From Candidatus Eisenbacteria bacterium RBG_16_71_46 (GTDB lineage Bacteria; Eisenbacteria; RBG-16-71-46): a stretch of 64,000 bases of DNA. Positions 45,801 to 56,168 of this stretch are shown here, one piece after another (position 1 is the stretch's first letter; each line of letters starts with the position of its first letter). The notes beneath the pieces were generated by a model. It searched no databases and was not told the DNA's origin. It saw nothing but the letters and a program-made list of their open reading frames with translations. The translations under genes were made by a program, and so were the position numbers. Where the stretch lies: NCBI GenBank assembly GCA_001780165.1, contig MFFQ01000023.1:110905-174904 (forward strand). The letters are read 5' to 3'.

Positions 45801-48800
45801 GGTGTCCAGATTCTGGTTGAGGTTGAGGTCCTCGGTGTCGGGGTACGGGCGGACCGACTTGTTGTTCTCGGTGCCGTTGGTGAAGAGCCAGCGGCGCGGG
45901 TCCAGCTCGTCGTAGGTCTCGTCCACGTTGCGGAAGTCGTCGCCGGAGTGGTCGTTGGGACCGGCGGTGGCGAGATCCAGGGTCGCCAGGCTGCCCTCGC
46001 CCTTGTCGTCGGTCACGCCGTCGAGCCCGGTGTCCTCGTTGTTGTTGTCGGTCACGGTGAGCTGGTTGTCGCGCGGCACCTTGTCTTCCGTCTGGAGGTA
46101 GGTGTCGGGTGGGACGTCCGGCGAGCGCTGCTGGTCCTCGCTGACGCGCCCGAGATCGATGTGGAGCTTGACGTGGTCCTGCCGCATGCGGTCGCGGGAC
46201 GCGGCGTCGGTCCCGTCGTTGACCCACAGCTCGATGAACTGGGCGCGTGACACGTCGATCCCGACCGCGTCGAGCTGGTAGGTGAGGCCGGTCCACAGCG
46301 GCGTGCCGGGCGTGTAGCCCACGGTCGGGAAGCGCGGGGCCGAGATGCCCAGGACCTGGCGGGTGTTGTCCCCACCCTCGGCTTTCCCGAGCGTGGGCTT
46401 GAGATCGCTCTCCTTCACCCCCTTGGTGGGCGTGAACCAGCGCACCTCGCTGTTGTGCAGGTCGGCCCGGAACTGGACCGGCCGGGGCCGGCTCGACCAC
46501 CGCCAGCGCTCGGAGATGAGCGACAGCGACACCGCGTCGCGCACCCCCTCCATGTCGTCGATGTAGACCTCGTTCTTGGTATTGGGGTTGGGGAACGAGG
46601 CGCCGACCTCGGCTTGCACCCGCAGGTCGGAGGGCGCGGTGGTGCGCACGCCCGGCAGCCGGTCCACCAGGCGCGTCATCCAGTCGGGCCGAAAGGTCCA
46701 CTCGGTGTTGAGATCGCCGATCAGGCTTCGCGACGGCTCCTCGCCGAGTCGCGGGCGCAAGTCCTGGGCGCCGCGGCTCTCGTACATGAAGGCGCCGCCG
46801 AACGAGCGGTCGCGCCCCTCCATGCGGAACGCGCTGCCGAGCAGCGTGCGCCCCGCCTGCTGGAACAACGGGGCGTAGGAATAGTCCACGTTGAGCTGGT
46901 CGGAGGGGCCGAGCTGGCGCTTGAGCGTCACCCGGCCGAGATCGTAGTCGATCGTGTAGTCGGTGTTGCGGGCCAACACCTGCCCGTTGATGGTGACGAC
47001 ATCCGACCCATCGATGATGTTGCCGCGGCCGAGCACGATCTCGCCCGCCGCCCGCGCGGCGGTGAACTCGACCTCGATGTAGTAGCGCGAGTCGAGGCTG
47101 CGCTGCACGTAGTACTTGTCGTAGATCGTCGGATTGGCCGCGTTCACGGCGCCCTCGGTGCCGACCAGCGAGTCGCGGCGGAAGAGGAAGCTGCTCAGGA
47201 ACTTCTCGAACGCCTTGCCGCCCGCGCCGATCCGCGGGGCGAAGGGCCGCAGATCGAGAAAGAACAAGGTGCCCTCGTTGTAATTGACGAACACCCGGGC
47301 GTTGCTGTTGACCGCGGTCCCGTCCACGTCGCCGTCGTGCTTGCGGAACACGGGCACGCCGGTGGTCTCGTCGATGTTGTCGAGTCCCAGCAACTCGATG
47401 TAGGGCACCGGCGTCCCGTTGGGGAGGCTGATGAACGTCAGCGGCGGATCGTCGCGTCCCTTGCGGATGCTGAGCTTGAAGGTCGTGGGGTCGATGTTCT
47501 GGCCGGGGAGCTGGTAGAAGTTCCTGAGCTCGAGGTCGCGCGTGGCGGTGATCGGGTCACCGGCGTCGAAGTTCCCGTTTGCCAGCTGGCGCAGCGCGCT
47601 CACCGGCGGGCGCAGCAGCTTCATCCGCAGGGCCGGCACCCCGTCGCCGTCGTCCACCAGACTCCCGCCGACCACCGTTTCGGGCCCCGCCGCGGTTCCG
47701 TTGGCGTCCACCGCGCGCCGCGCGTAGGTCACGGCCAGGCGCTGCTCTCCGGTGAGCGGTCGTCGCAGGCGGATCACCTTGAACAGCGTGCCGAGCGGGA
47801 AGACGTCGTGCAGGATCTCGTAGTCCTGGTCGGAGCCCTGATTGAGGAGCGCGAAGGAGCCGCGCACCGAGGCGCTGTCGACGCAGCCGCAGTCGGCCTG
47901 CGCGGGGTCGGCCAACGCGCGGCCGCGCACCAGGTTCTGATCGCTCCCGTAGTTGTAGTCGTCACGGTAAAGCCGGATGCTGGTGTCCGGGATGGCGTAG
48001 GCCTGGATGAAGGTCGAGTCCCCCGGGATGTTGGGGTCGTAGAGCAGGAAATAGGTCCCGCGCTGGTAGTCGAGGTCGTAGAGCGTCTGGTTCTGCCTGG
48101 ACGAGCCCCCGGCGTACGAGGCGCGCTCGCTGCGCCCCTCCTGCTTGCTCGCCAGGATGGTGAAGTCGACCGGCCCGACGCGGCTCGCCGCCTTGACCCC
48201 GAACAGTCCCTCGTTGCGGCCGCTGTACGAGACGTACTGGGTCCCCGGCAGCGTGAGGTTGGTGTTCCCGAGGTCGAGCGCCTGGATCAGGTCGTCTTCT
48301 TCCCCCTTGTAGTTGATGGCGATGCGATTGGTGAGCGGGATCGGGTTGATCGAATTCTGGAGCAGGTTCACCTTGATGCGGTCCGAGAGCTGGCCCTGGA
48401 GCTGGATGTTGAGGTCCTGCTGCATGTCGAGCGACGGGAACAGGCTCTGGCGCTGGCCGAGGAGGCCGGTCTGCTGGTTGGTCCAGTTGCTCTGGCCCGA
48501 CAGGCGGATGTTCTCGGAGCCCGACACGTTGAGCGCCGGGCCGCCCGGGCCGAGCAGGCTCTGGACCTGGCGCGGCAGCGGGGAGGGAAGCTGGAACGAG
48601 AGACCGCCGCGCTGTTGCGCCGGGCTGTTGATCCCGAGGGAGTTGATGCTCTGGCGCGAGCTGGCCTCCCACTGGCGGCGGAAGTTCTCGCGGGTGAGTT
48701 CGCTCGAATAGGCGCTGAGCGGCAGCTCCGCGCCCCGCCCCAGCATGACGTCGCCCATCTCGGGAATGGCGGACACGGTGCCCGAATCCGGGTCGAACCG

Positions 48801-49034
48801 GATCCGGAGCTTGCGGGGGTCGTAGCCGATGCGCAGCCCGGTCGGGCTCGGAGTCAGGGTGGGCAGCCGCGCGCGGATGAAACGATCCTCCAGGGCCAGC
48901 CGCGAGGGGGTCTTCCACGCCGGGGGCAGGGAATCCGGGGGTGCGGCGGGGCGGTGCTTCAGGCCGAGGCCGGGGAGGCCAAAGGGAAAGCCCAGGAGGA
49001 TGACCAGGGCCGGCAGGGTCAGGGCATTCAGCAT
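42882..49034 (-). CDS. sprA: SprA-type outer-membrane translocon protein
   Basis: A 2050-aa protein that I recognise as SprA/Sov-like, the giant 36-strand beta-barrel translocon of the type IX secretion system. Seen: signal segment LPALVILLGFPFGLPGLG; a start region with SGSENIRLSGQSNW and DLNIQLQGQLSDRIKVNL; repeated amphipathic beta-strand stretches over the length; FINYNEGTLFFLDLRPFAPR-like text near residue 600; and a C-terminal GQFTF ending in phenylalanine, as in other outer-membrane barrels. It is shorter than Flavobacterium SprA (about 2400). No PorV, PorU, GldK-N or PorP is in the window. A promoter lies just upstream. Substrates are unknown. Confidence 0.87.
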   Translation of the reverse strand: MLNALTLPALVILLGFPFGLPGLGLKHRPAAPPDSLPPAWKTPSRLALEDRFIRARLPTLTPSPTGLRIGYDPRKLRIRFDPDSGTVSAIPEMGDVMLGRGAELPLSAYSSELTRENFRRQWEASSRQSINSLGINSPAQQRGGLSFQLPSPLPRQVQSLLGPGGPALNVSGSENIRLSGQSNWTNQQTGLLGQRQSLFPSLDMQQDLNIQLQGQLSDRIKVNLLQNSINPIPLTNRIAINYKGEEDDLIQALDLGNTNLTLPGTQYVSYSGRNEGLFGVKAASRVGPVDFTILASKQEGRSERASYAGGSSRQNQTLYDLDYQRGTYFLLYDPNIPGDSTFIQAYAIPDTSIRLYRDDYNYGSDQNLVRGRALADPAQADCGCVDSASVRGSFALLNQGSDQDYEILHDVFPLGTLFKVIRLRRPLTGEQRLAVTYARRAVDANGTAAGPETVVGGSLVDDGDGVPALRMKLLRPPVSALRQLANGNFDAGDPITATRDLELRNFYQLPGQNIDPTTFKLSIRKGRDDPPLTFISLPNGTPVPYIELLGLDNIDETTGVPVFRKHDGDVDGTAVNSNARVFVNYNEGTLFFLDLRPFAPRIGAGGKAFEKFLSSFLFRRDSLVGTEGAVNAANPTIYDKYYVQRSLDSRYYIEVEFTAARAAGEIVLGRGNIIDGSDVVTINGQVLARNTDYTIDYDLGRVTLKRQLGPSDQLNVDYSYAPLFQQAGRTLLGSAFRMEGRDRSFGGAFMYESRGAQDLRPRLGEEPSRSLIGDLNTEWTFRPDWMTRLVDRLPGVRTTAPSDLRVQAEVGASFPNPNTKNEVYIDDMEGVRDAVSLSLISERWRWSSRPRPVQFRADLHNSEVRWFTPTKGVKESDLKPTLGKAEGGDNTRQVLGISAPRFPTVGYTPGTPLWTGLTYQLDAVGIDVSRAQFIELWVNDGTDAASRDRMRQDHVKLHIDLGRVSEDQQRSPDVPPDTYLQTEDKVPRDNQLTVTDNNNEDTGLDGVTDDKGEGSLATLDLATAGPNDHSGDDFRNVDETYDELDPRRWLFTNGTENNKSVRPYPDTEDLNLNQNLDTDESYYGYVVDLGDTTFQITDVGNGWRRFRIPLADRDTLVGNPNLTLAQHVRVWLEGFTQPDPTVVLDGKERKRPLFMLGGLDIVGSRWQASDPDSVAQAVGTGVTLNSVNNLDDKERYNPPFNPGSTVSGNLELDRREQSIALEFSNLGAQGEIEAFKSFSINEDYSRYGALSWFVRSTRATAGITASDDSLFYFVRFASDETGDNYYEYRAPIGTFQGPAPPRDYGAGWQRVNLRLTDVSVLKLDPDFPKTGIIEYHAAGPGLSSAGPDSLIIHGRPSFTRLRRVSFGIVNARTDPARVAEGGQLWFDELRAIDVARDVGRAQRVQVNGRMANLMAYNVSWNGRDANFLSVGEARGTGSSTDQLLLSTNFDLHRFFEATGIVLPVNLAYSRNSSKPRFAAGDDIVRTGALSDVSESRNEARSWGANYSRAWSERAHPLLRYTLGGITSSINGTQTNGRTPSSVDTSTTLNATVNYGISPRSILVLKLPGTNTKFYPLPERFFWNYALSTRRSRYYDRLQDSTRTLVLRNDLQGRSGTIAFGADTRPFDFFHHHFEGTRNLTLGDQLTERVGFINLGKVVNWRQAMDARYALSRGPWLNPTLGWRSGYAQNNGPELSSDLSVRSIANSQGVTANWDLPFDRLSRRSAAPSDSGAAGGGGGAVLAKLLSNLGTINSEFSVNWSSAYSRVLGTPSPLYLAGLSRDPGFSSDSSAGRVTAAFGNQGSLARDWRAASRARIGLGFGASVSSRAEVSSRRSESNLVTRRTDSSRFPDLDVDYGRVPNVIGLDRLMNAPRLRTAYNRSRSTDYLSGDVRTGIATSSEWRPLIGIQGDLKNGTRAELRVERRVTERRNFQLGTSVTTDRNTDVNFSLNRQYSQGQKVNVFGKESIVRQTVSLGLAIVYSLHSGETLRDNNSTPQFPVKEDRLSLNANGSYGFSSNVTGNVALGFGQTRDLQRDIVRRNIRVELRGQFTF

Positions 49035-49052
49035 GGGGCTTTCAAATGAGTT

Positions 49053-49074
49053 GCGCCTCCGAGTGAGGAGGCGC
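49053..49074 (-). promoter_or_regulatory. Hairpin at the 5' end of the sprA leader
   Basis: GCGCCTCC (49053-49060), 6-base loop, GGAGGCGC (49067-49074). It lies 18 bases before the sprA ATG, which itself has no good ribosome site. The hairpin contains a GGAGG, so it might mask or present a ribosome-binding element. Confidence 0.45.
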
Positions 49075-49082
49075 CCGTCGGG

Positions 49083-49111
49083 AACGTATCAGCCCAGGTC
49101 GCGGCGGTCAA
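49083..49111 (-). promoter_or_regulatory. Sigma-70 promoter for sprA
   Basis: Minus strand: TTGACC (49111-49106), exactly 17 bases, TACGTT (49088-49083). Transcription would start near 49076, right at the hairpin above. It lies in the 135-base divergent gap between sprA and lptF. Confidence 0.6.
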
Positions 49112-49169
49112 AGGCTTTAGCGCCGAATTCGGTCGCCCCTGGCGCGACCCATGGAGTAGTCTGCCACGC

Positions 49170-50543
49170 GTGCGTATCCTCCGTTCCTACATCCTGCGAC
49201 AGCACTTGGTTCCCTTCCTGCTCGGCTTCGGCGTGGTGACGTTCATTTTGGAGATGGACGTCCTCTTCGACTACCTCGATCTGGTGGTGAACCGGGGGGT
49301 GGCCGTGGGGATCGTGGCCCAGCTTTTCGTCCTCTCCCTGGGGTACATCGTGGCCCTCTCGGCGCCCTGCGCGGTCCTGGTGGCCGTGCTCATGACCTTC
49401 GGCAGACTCTCCCAGGATAACGAGATCAACGCATTGCGGGCCAGCGGCGTCAACCTCGGCCAGGTCCTGCTCGGGCCGCTCGCGGCCTCCGGAGCGCTGG
49501 CGATCGCCCTCACCCTGTTCAACAACCACGTCTTGCCCGAGTCCAATCACGCGTTCGCCAACCTGCTCATCGACATCGGCCGCATGCGTCCAACGGTAAA
49601 GCTCCAGGAGGGGGTGTTCATCACCGATTTCCCCGGCTACAACATGCTGGTCCAATCCGTGAACGGGCGCACCAACGAGATGCGTGGCATCACCATCTAC
49701 CAGCTCAATCCGGGCGGGCCGCCGACCACCATCCTGGCCAAGCGCGGCTTCCTCTCCTACACCCCCGACGGCCGCAGCGCGGTGCTCGATCTCAAGGACG
49801 GCGAGATCCACGAGATCCCCGCCGAGGAGGGCGGGTCGCGCCGCTACCGGCGGCTGGTGTTCAAGACGCATGTCATCAACATCGCGGGCGCGGGCGGATT
49901 CCTCGAGCGCACCGTGCGCGACTCGCGTGGCGACCGCGAGCTGGGGGCGCGCGAGCTGATGACGGTCCGCGACAGCGTCGAGGCCCAGTACCGCGCGGCG
50001 CTGATGGCGCGCCGCCGGCAGCTGGTGCAGCAGGGCGTGCCGCTCGACCGCGCTGCCGCGCTCGCGCCCGAGGGGCTCCCGCTCGGAGCGCGCCTCGCCG
50101 GCCTCCTCGGCCGCCTCCTCGGACGCGGCGACCCCCTCGACCGGCTGGAGCAGTCGTATCCGCAGGCCCGCGCCGAAATCGACATGTGGCGCCTCGAGCG
50201 GGAGGCGTTGCAGAGGCGGATCGCGCACCTGTCGGTCGAGATCCACAAGAAGTTCTCGCTCCCGGCGGCCTGCGTCGTGTTCGTGCTCATCGGGGCTCCG
50301 CTCGGCATGCGCGTGCGGCGTGCCGGCCCGGCGGTGGCGTTCGTCTCCATCGCGTTCTTCCTCTTCTACTATCTTTGTCTGGTCGGGGGCGAGGAGCTGG
50401 CCAGCCGGCTGCTGCTGCCGTCCTGGCTGGCGATGTGGCTGCCCAACATCGTGCTCGGCGTGTGGGGGCTCGACTGGACCCTGCAGGCGTGTGACCTGAA
50501 GCCGCGGTGGGGCCGTCCCGCCCGCGTCCCGGCAGCGGCGTGA
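49170..50543 (+). CDS. lptF: LPS export permease LptF
   Basis: A 457-aa LptF/LptG-family permease, part of the LptB2FG transporter that extracts LPS from the inner membrane. Seen: N-terminal RSYILRQHLVPFLLGFGVVTF, helices 2-3 with ALSAPCAVLVAVLMTFGRLSQDNEINALRASG (the coupling region), a periplasmic domain of about 200 residues, and three C-terminal helices. A charged insertion of about 100 residues (near 260-370, VEAQYRAALMARRRQL and on) makes it longer than E. coli LptF (366). GTG start, divergent from sprA. It is followed by lptG with a 4-base overlap. Confidence 0.92.
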   Translation: MRILRSYILRQHLVPFLLGFGVVTFILEMDVLFDYLDLVVNRGVAVGIVAQLFVLSLGYIVALSAPCAVLVAVLMTFGRLSQDNEINALRASGVNLGQVLLGPLAASGALAIALTLFNNHVLPESNHAFANLLIDIGRMRPTVKLQEGVFITDFPGYNMLVQSVNGRTNEMRGITIYQLNPGGPPTTILAKRGFLSYTPDGRSAVLDLKDGEIHEIPAEEGGSRRYRRLVFKTHVINIAGAGGFLERTVRDSRGDRELGARELMTVRDSVEAQYRAALMARRRQLVQQGVPLDRAAALAPEGLPLGARLAGLLGRLLGRGDPLDRLEQSYPQARAEIDMWRLEREALQRRIAHLSVEIHKKFSLPAACVVFVLIGAPLGMRVRRAGPAVAFVSIAFFLFYYLCLVGGEELASRLLLPSWLAMWLPNIVLGVWGLDWTLQACDLKPRWGRPARVPAAA

Positions 50544-51619
50544 AGATCCTCGACCGCTACGTGCTGCGCGAATTCCTAGGCTACCTGGTGCTCGGCCTCG
50601 CGGGGTTCATCGTCATCTTCATCGTGGTCGACATCTTCGAGAAGATCGACGTGTTCCTCGACAACCATGCCGCGCTCGGCACCGTGGCGCGCTTCTACCT
50701 CTACCGCGCCCCCGAGGTCGTCGTGCAGGTGCTGCCGGTGGCGCTCCTGCTCGCCACCTTCCTGGCGCTCGGGCAGCTCAACAAGTTCGGCGAGCTGACG
50801 GCGATGCGCTCGGCCGGCATCCCGCTGCTGCGCATTCTGCGTCCGGTGTTCGCCAGCGCCGGAGCCGCGGCCTTCGTCGCGCTGACGCTCGGGGAATTCG
50901 TCGTCCCGCCCGCCAGCCGTGAGCGCGACGCGATCTACAACGACCAGATCCGGAGGATCCAGCGCCAGACCGTCAACGAGCGCGCCGATGTCACCTACCT
51001 CGGCGAGGGCGGGCGGATCTTCTACATGCGCCTCTACCTGATCAAGGACCAGCGCATGCACGAGGTGTCGCTGCAGGAGTTCCGGCACGGCGAGCTGTGG
51101 AGGCGGATCGACGCGGCCGAGGCGAGCTGGGACGGCCAGCAGTGGGTGTTCTCCTCCGGCTACGAGCGCACCTTCTCCGGCGGTCGCGAAATCGCGAGCC
51201 CCTTCGAGCGTCTCGTCGTGCCCGGGATCCGCGAACGCCCGGATGACTTCGCCAAGCAGAGTTTCAACCCGGACGAGATGAACTTCCTCGACCTGCGCGC
51301 CTACGTGGACAAGCTCCGCGCCAGCGGGGCGCGGGTCGCGAACTACCTCGTGGACCTGCACCTCAAGCTGGCGTTCCCGCTGGTCAACCTGGTGGTGGTG
51401 ATGATCGGCGCGGCGCTCGCCACCCGCCTGCGAATGCAGAGCGCGGCGCTCGGGTTCGGGCTCTCGATCGCGATCTCGTTCCTCTACTACGGCTTCATGC
51501 GCACCGGGCAGGCGCTCGGCCACAGCGATGCGCTTCCGCCCTACCTCGCCGCGTGGATGGGCGACATCGTCTTCGGCCTGGTCGGCGTCGTGATGCTGAT
51601 CCAGGCCCAGCGCCACTGA
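50540..51619 (+). CDS. lptG: LPS export permease LptG
   Basis: A 359-aa LptF/LptG-family permease, the second half of the pair. Seen: LDRYVLREFLGYLVLGLAGF, IFEKIDVFLDN at the first loop, LPVALLLATFLALGQLNKFGELTAMRSAGI (coupling helix), and LKLAFPLVNLVVVMIGAALATR before the last helices, a pattern typical of LptG. GTG at 50540 overlaps the lptF stop. It ends 55 bases from a convergent comB. Together with LptF it shows that the organism makes LPS or a related glycolipid. Confidence 0.93.
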   Translation: MKILDRYVLREFLGYLVLGLAGFIVIFIVVDIFEKIDVFLDNHAALGTVARFYLYRAPEVVVQVLPVALLLATFLALGQLNKFGELTAMRSAGIPLLRILRPVFASAGAAAFVALTLGEFVVPPASRERDAIYNDQIRRIQRQTVNERADVTYLGEGGRIFYMRLYLIKDQRMHEVSLQEFRHGELWRRIDAAEASWDGQQWVFSSGYERTFSGGREIASPFERLVVPGIRERPDDFAKQSFNPDEMNFLDLRAYVDKLRASGARVANYLVDLHLKLAFPLVNLVVVMIGAALATRLRMQSAALGFGLSIAISFLYYGFMRTGQALGHSDALPPYLAAWMGDIVFGLVGVVMLIQAQRH

Positions 51620-51674
51620 TCCCCGGGGGCAGTCCTCGCCGCCACCGTGCGGCCCCGGCCCGAGCGGCGGCGCG

Positions 51675-52355
51675 TCACACCTCGGGCACGCGGGCCAGCG
51701 TGCCGAGGCCGGCACAGTAGTCGACGTCGCGCGCGAACTCCCCGCCCATCTCGCGCAGCATGCGTCCGTGGGACGATCCCTGGACCACGGTGCGCACCTC
51801 CGCGGCGTCGCGGGGCGCGAGACGCCGCGCGAGCCGCGCGGCCGCGCCCTCCAGGCGGGCCCCCCGCTCGCCGAGGCGGGCGCACAGCCAGCCCGCGCAG
51901 GCGGCGTCCTCGAGGGCGAAGCCGCCGAGCTTGCCGGAGCACACGATGGTGACGGCGCCCGCGCCGCGCAGCGCCTCGACCACCGCCGGCGCGTTGATGA
52001 ACGCGGCGAGCAGCCGGCGCCGCGCGCCGGCGGCACGCAGCAGGGCGAGCGCGCCATTGGTCGAGGCGAAAACCAGCGTGCGGCCGGCCACCACCTCCGG
52101 CGGGTACTCGAACGGGGAGTTGCCGCGATCGAAGCCCGCGATCATTCGGCCGTCGCGCTCGCCGCACAGCAGGGCCTCGGGATGCCTCTGCCTCAGCGCG
52201 AACGCCTCCTCCGCGCCGGCGGCGGGAATGACGCGGGCGGCGCCGTGCTCGAAGGCGACGGTCAGCGTGGTGGTCGCGCGCAGCACGTCCACGACGACCG
52301 CGGTGTCGCGCGGGCGCGGGCCCGCCTCCGGCGCGAGCAACACCGAGACGCGCAC
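51675..52355 (-). CDS. comB: 2-phosphosulfolactate phosphatase family protein (ComB)
   Basis: A 226-aa protein of the ComB family. Seen: VVVDVLRATTTLTVAFEHGA, ERDGRMIAGFDRGNSPFEY, LVFASTNGALAL, and VCSGKLGGFALEDAACAGWL, all family hallmarks. In methanogens ComB removes phosphate from 2-phosphosulfolactate in coenzyme M synthesis. Bacterial homologues are common but the coenzyme M pathway is not, so the true substrate here is uncertain. GTG start lies 6 bases after the accC stop, suggesting co-transcription. Confidence 0.85.
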   Translation of the reverse strand: MRVSVLLAPEAGPRPRDTAVVVDVLRATTTLTVAFEHGAARVIPAAGAEEAFALRQRHPEALLCGERDGRMIAGFDRGNSPFEYPPEVVAGRTLVFASTNGALALLRAAGARRRLLAAFINAPAVVEALRGAGAVTIVCSGKLGGFALEDAACAGWLCARLGERGARLEGAAARLARRLAPRDAAEVRTVVQGSSHGRMLREMGGEFARDVDYCAGLGTLARVPEV

Positions 52356-52361
52356 GCCGGG

Positions 52362-53744
<1,383 letters not shown>

Positions 53745-53761
53745 TCTCCCCGCGTCAGGCT

Positions 53762-54973
53762 CTACTTGCTCATCCAGTCGGGGCTCTTCTTGACCCCCGG
53801 CGGAGCGGGCGTGCTGCCGCCCACGGCGTCGGTCCCGCGCCCCACGGTGGTGATGCGGGGACCGTCCTTCGCCTCGTCATCGGCTTTCCACGAGCGATCC
53901 GACGTCCCGTCGATACCCTTGAGCTTCAGGCTCAACTCGTTCGGGTTGTTGCAGTTCTTGAGCGCCTCCTCCTCGCTGATCAATCCGGCGGAAAGCAGCG
54001 AGAGCGCTGACTGGTCGAAGGTCTGCATGCCGTACTGGATCCCGCCCTCGGCGACCGCCGAGCGGATCATCAGCGACTTCTCCGGGTCGAGAATGTACTC
54101 GCGAATGGTCGGTGTGGACACCATGATTTCCACGGCCGGGACGCGGCCGGCGCCGTCCTTGCGCGCGACCAGGCGCTGGGAGACCACCGCCTTGAGGTTC
54201 GAGGCGAGCGACAGCCGCACCTCGGTGTGCTGGTGCGGCGGGTAGAAGGAGATGATGCGCTGCAAGGTCTGCACCACGTCCGTGGTGTGGAGCGTGGAGA
54301 GCACCAAGTGACCGGTGTCGGCGGCCATGAGCGCGGTGCTCATGGTCTCGTGGTCGCGGATCTCGCCCACCAGGATGATGTCCGGGTCCTGGCGGAGCAC
54401 GTACTTGAGTCCGTCGTGGAACGACCGCGTGTCGAGCCCCACCTCGCGCTGGTGGATGAACGACATGCCATCGCGGTGCAGGAACTCGATCGGGTCCTCG
54501 ACCGTGATGACGTTGCGCGTGGTCACCTTGTTGATGGCGTCGATCATCGCCGCCAACGTCGTGGACTTGCCCGAACCAGTGCGCCCGGTCACCAGGATCA
54601 GGCCGCGCGGCTCGAAGGCCATCTCGCGCACCGCCGGCGGCAGGCCGAGATCCTCGATGGTCGGCACCTCGACCGGGACATGGCGCAGGGCGAGCGCGGG
54701 CGTGCCGCGCTGCATGAAGACATTGGCGCGGAAGCGGGCCAGTCCCGAGACGCCGAAGGCGAAGTCGATCTCGTTGTGCGTGGAAAAATAGAGCCGCTGC
54801 TCGTCGTTGAGGAGCTGGTTGGTGACTTCGCGCAGCTCCTGGGCGCTCGGGGCGGGCTCGTCGAGCGTGTAGAGCACGCCATCGACACGGACGACGGGCG
54901 GCGTGCCCGCCTTCAAGTGGAGATCGCTGCCGCGCGACTCGATCATCTTTTCGAGTACGGTCCGGATGTTCAT
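53762..54973 (-). CDS. pilT: Type IV pilus retraction ATPase PilT
   Basis: A 403-aa PilT/PilU-type secretion ATPase that powers pilus retraction (twitching). Seen: N-terminal [20 protein letters not shown], Walker [12 protein letters not shown], Asp box [11 protein letters not shown], Walker [21 protein letters not shown], and His box [15 protein letters not shown]. The AIRNLI motif of canonical PilT is replaced by [11 protein letters not shown] at the usual place. The C-terminal tail of about 55 residues is longer than usual and polar. ATG at 54973 has AGGGA upstream. It separates accB from accC; no other pilus gene is in the window. Confidence 0.94.
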   Translation of the reverse strand: MNIRTVLEKMIESRGSDLHLKAGTPPVVRVDGVLYTLDEPAPSAQELREVTNQLLNDEQRLYFSTHNEIDFAFGVSGLARFRANVFMQRGTPALALRHVPVEVPTIEDLGLPPAVREMAFEPRGLILVTGRTGSGKSTTLAAMIDAINKVTTRNVITVEDPIEFLHRDGMSFIHQREVGLDTRSFHDGLKYVLRQDPDIILVGEIRDHETMSTALMAADTGHLVLSTLHTTDVVQTLQRIISFYPPHQHTEVRLSLASNLKAVVSQRLVARKDGAGRVPAVEIMVSTPTIREYILDPEKSLMIRSAVAEGGIQYGMQTFDQSALSLLSAGLISEEEALKNCNNPNELSLKLKGIDGTSDRSWKADDEAKDGPRITTVGRGTDAVGGSTPAPPGVKKSPDWMSK

Positions 54974-55101
54974 GCCGATCCCTCATGCCGGTCGCGGCAC
55001 CGCCCCTGCCGCGGCGGACCCTGACGCTGCCCGGCTTCGTCGGTCCGGCCGGCTCCGCCGCGCGGCGCCAGCGCCTGTCGCGGAAGTGCCCGCCTCGCCT
55101 C

Positions 55102-55125
55102 CCGGCGGCCGGTACCGGTCGCCGG
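55102..55125 (-). terminator. Hairpin downstream of accB
   Basis: A 24-nt near-palindrome (CCGGCGGCCGG then TACCGGTCGCCGG, one mismatch) 6 bases after the accB stop. There is no U-tract. It probably ends or stabilises the accB transcript upstream of pilT. Confidence 0.4.
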
Positions 55126-55130
55126 CGGCC

Positions 55131-55692
<562 letters not shown>

Positions 55693-55709
<17 letters not shown>

Positions 55710-56142
55710 GGTCCAGATACCCAACCAGGCCACGGAGCGCGAGCAGGTAACTGTCGACTCCGAAGCCCTGAACGACGCCCAGCGCAGCGGAGGAGAGGGT
55801 CGACACGCGGCGAAACGACTCTCGTGCGTGGGGATTCGACACGTGCACCTCGATGAGGGGAATCCCGGCCGCGGCCACCGCGTCACGCAGCGCCACGCTC
55901 GTGTGCGTCAGGCCAGCCGGGTTCAGCAGCACACCGTGCGCGCTCTCGCGAGCCCGGTAGAGGGCGTCGATCAGCACACCCTCGTGGTTGCTCTGGAGGC
56001 TCTCGATCTCGCACCCCAGTTCCGCCGCCAGCTGCACGAGCCGCTGCTGGAGGTCTTCCAGCGTGGCGCGCCCGTAGACGTCGGGCTCGCGGCTTCCCAG
56101 CGCGTTGAGATTCGGACCGTTCAGCACCAGGATGCGATGCAT
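55693..56142 (-). CDS. aroQ: 3-dehydroquinate dehydratase, type II
   Basis: A 149-aa type II dehydroquinase, which dehydrates 3-dehydroquinate in the shikimate pathway. Seen: ILVLNGPNLNALGSREPDVYG (catalytic Tyr and Arg region), ESLQSNHEGVLIDALYRA, LNPAGLTHTSVALRDAV (active-site Asn/Gly) and IEVHVSNPHARESFR (catalytic His). ATG at 56142 has GAGG 4 bases upstream; an upstream in-frame start lacks one. aroB lies 26 bases before it. Confidence 0.95.
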
Positions 56143-56168
56143 CGGGCCTCGCGGACGGGCCAAGCTCG

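Noticed and set aside
42822-46250. A 1142-codon open frame on the plus strand opposite sprA (and another, 864 codons, at 46455-49049).
   Set aside because: Long antisense frames are common in DNA of about 70% GC. The translations are low-complexity and show no family motif, while sprA on the other strand has clear signal, strand pattern and promoter.
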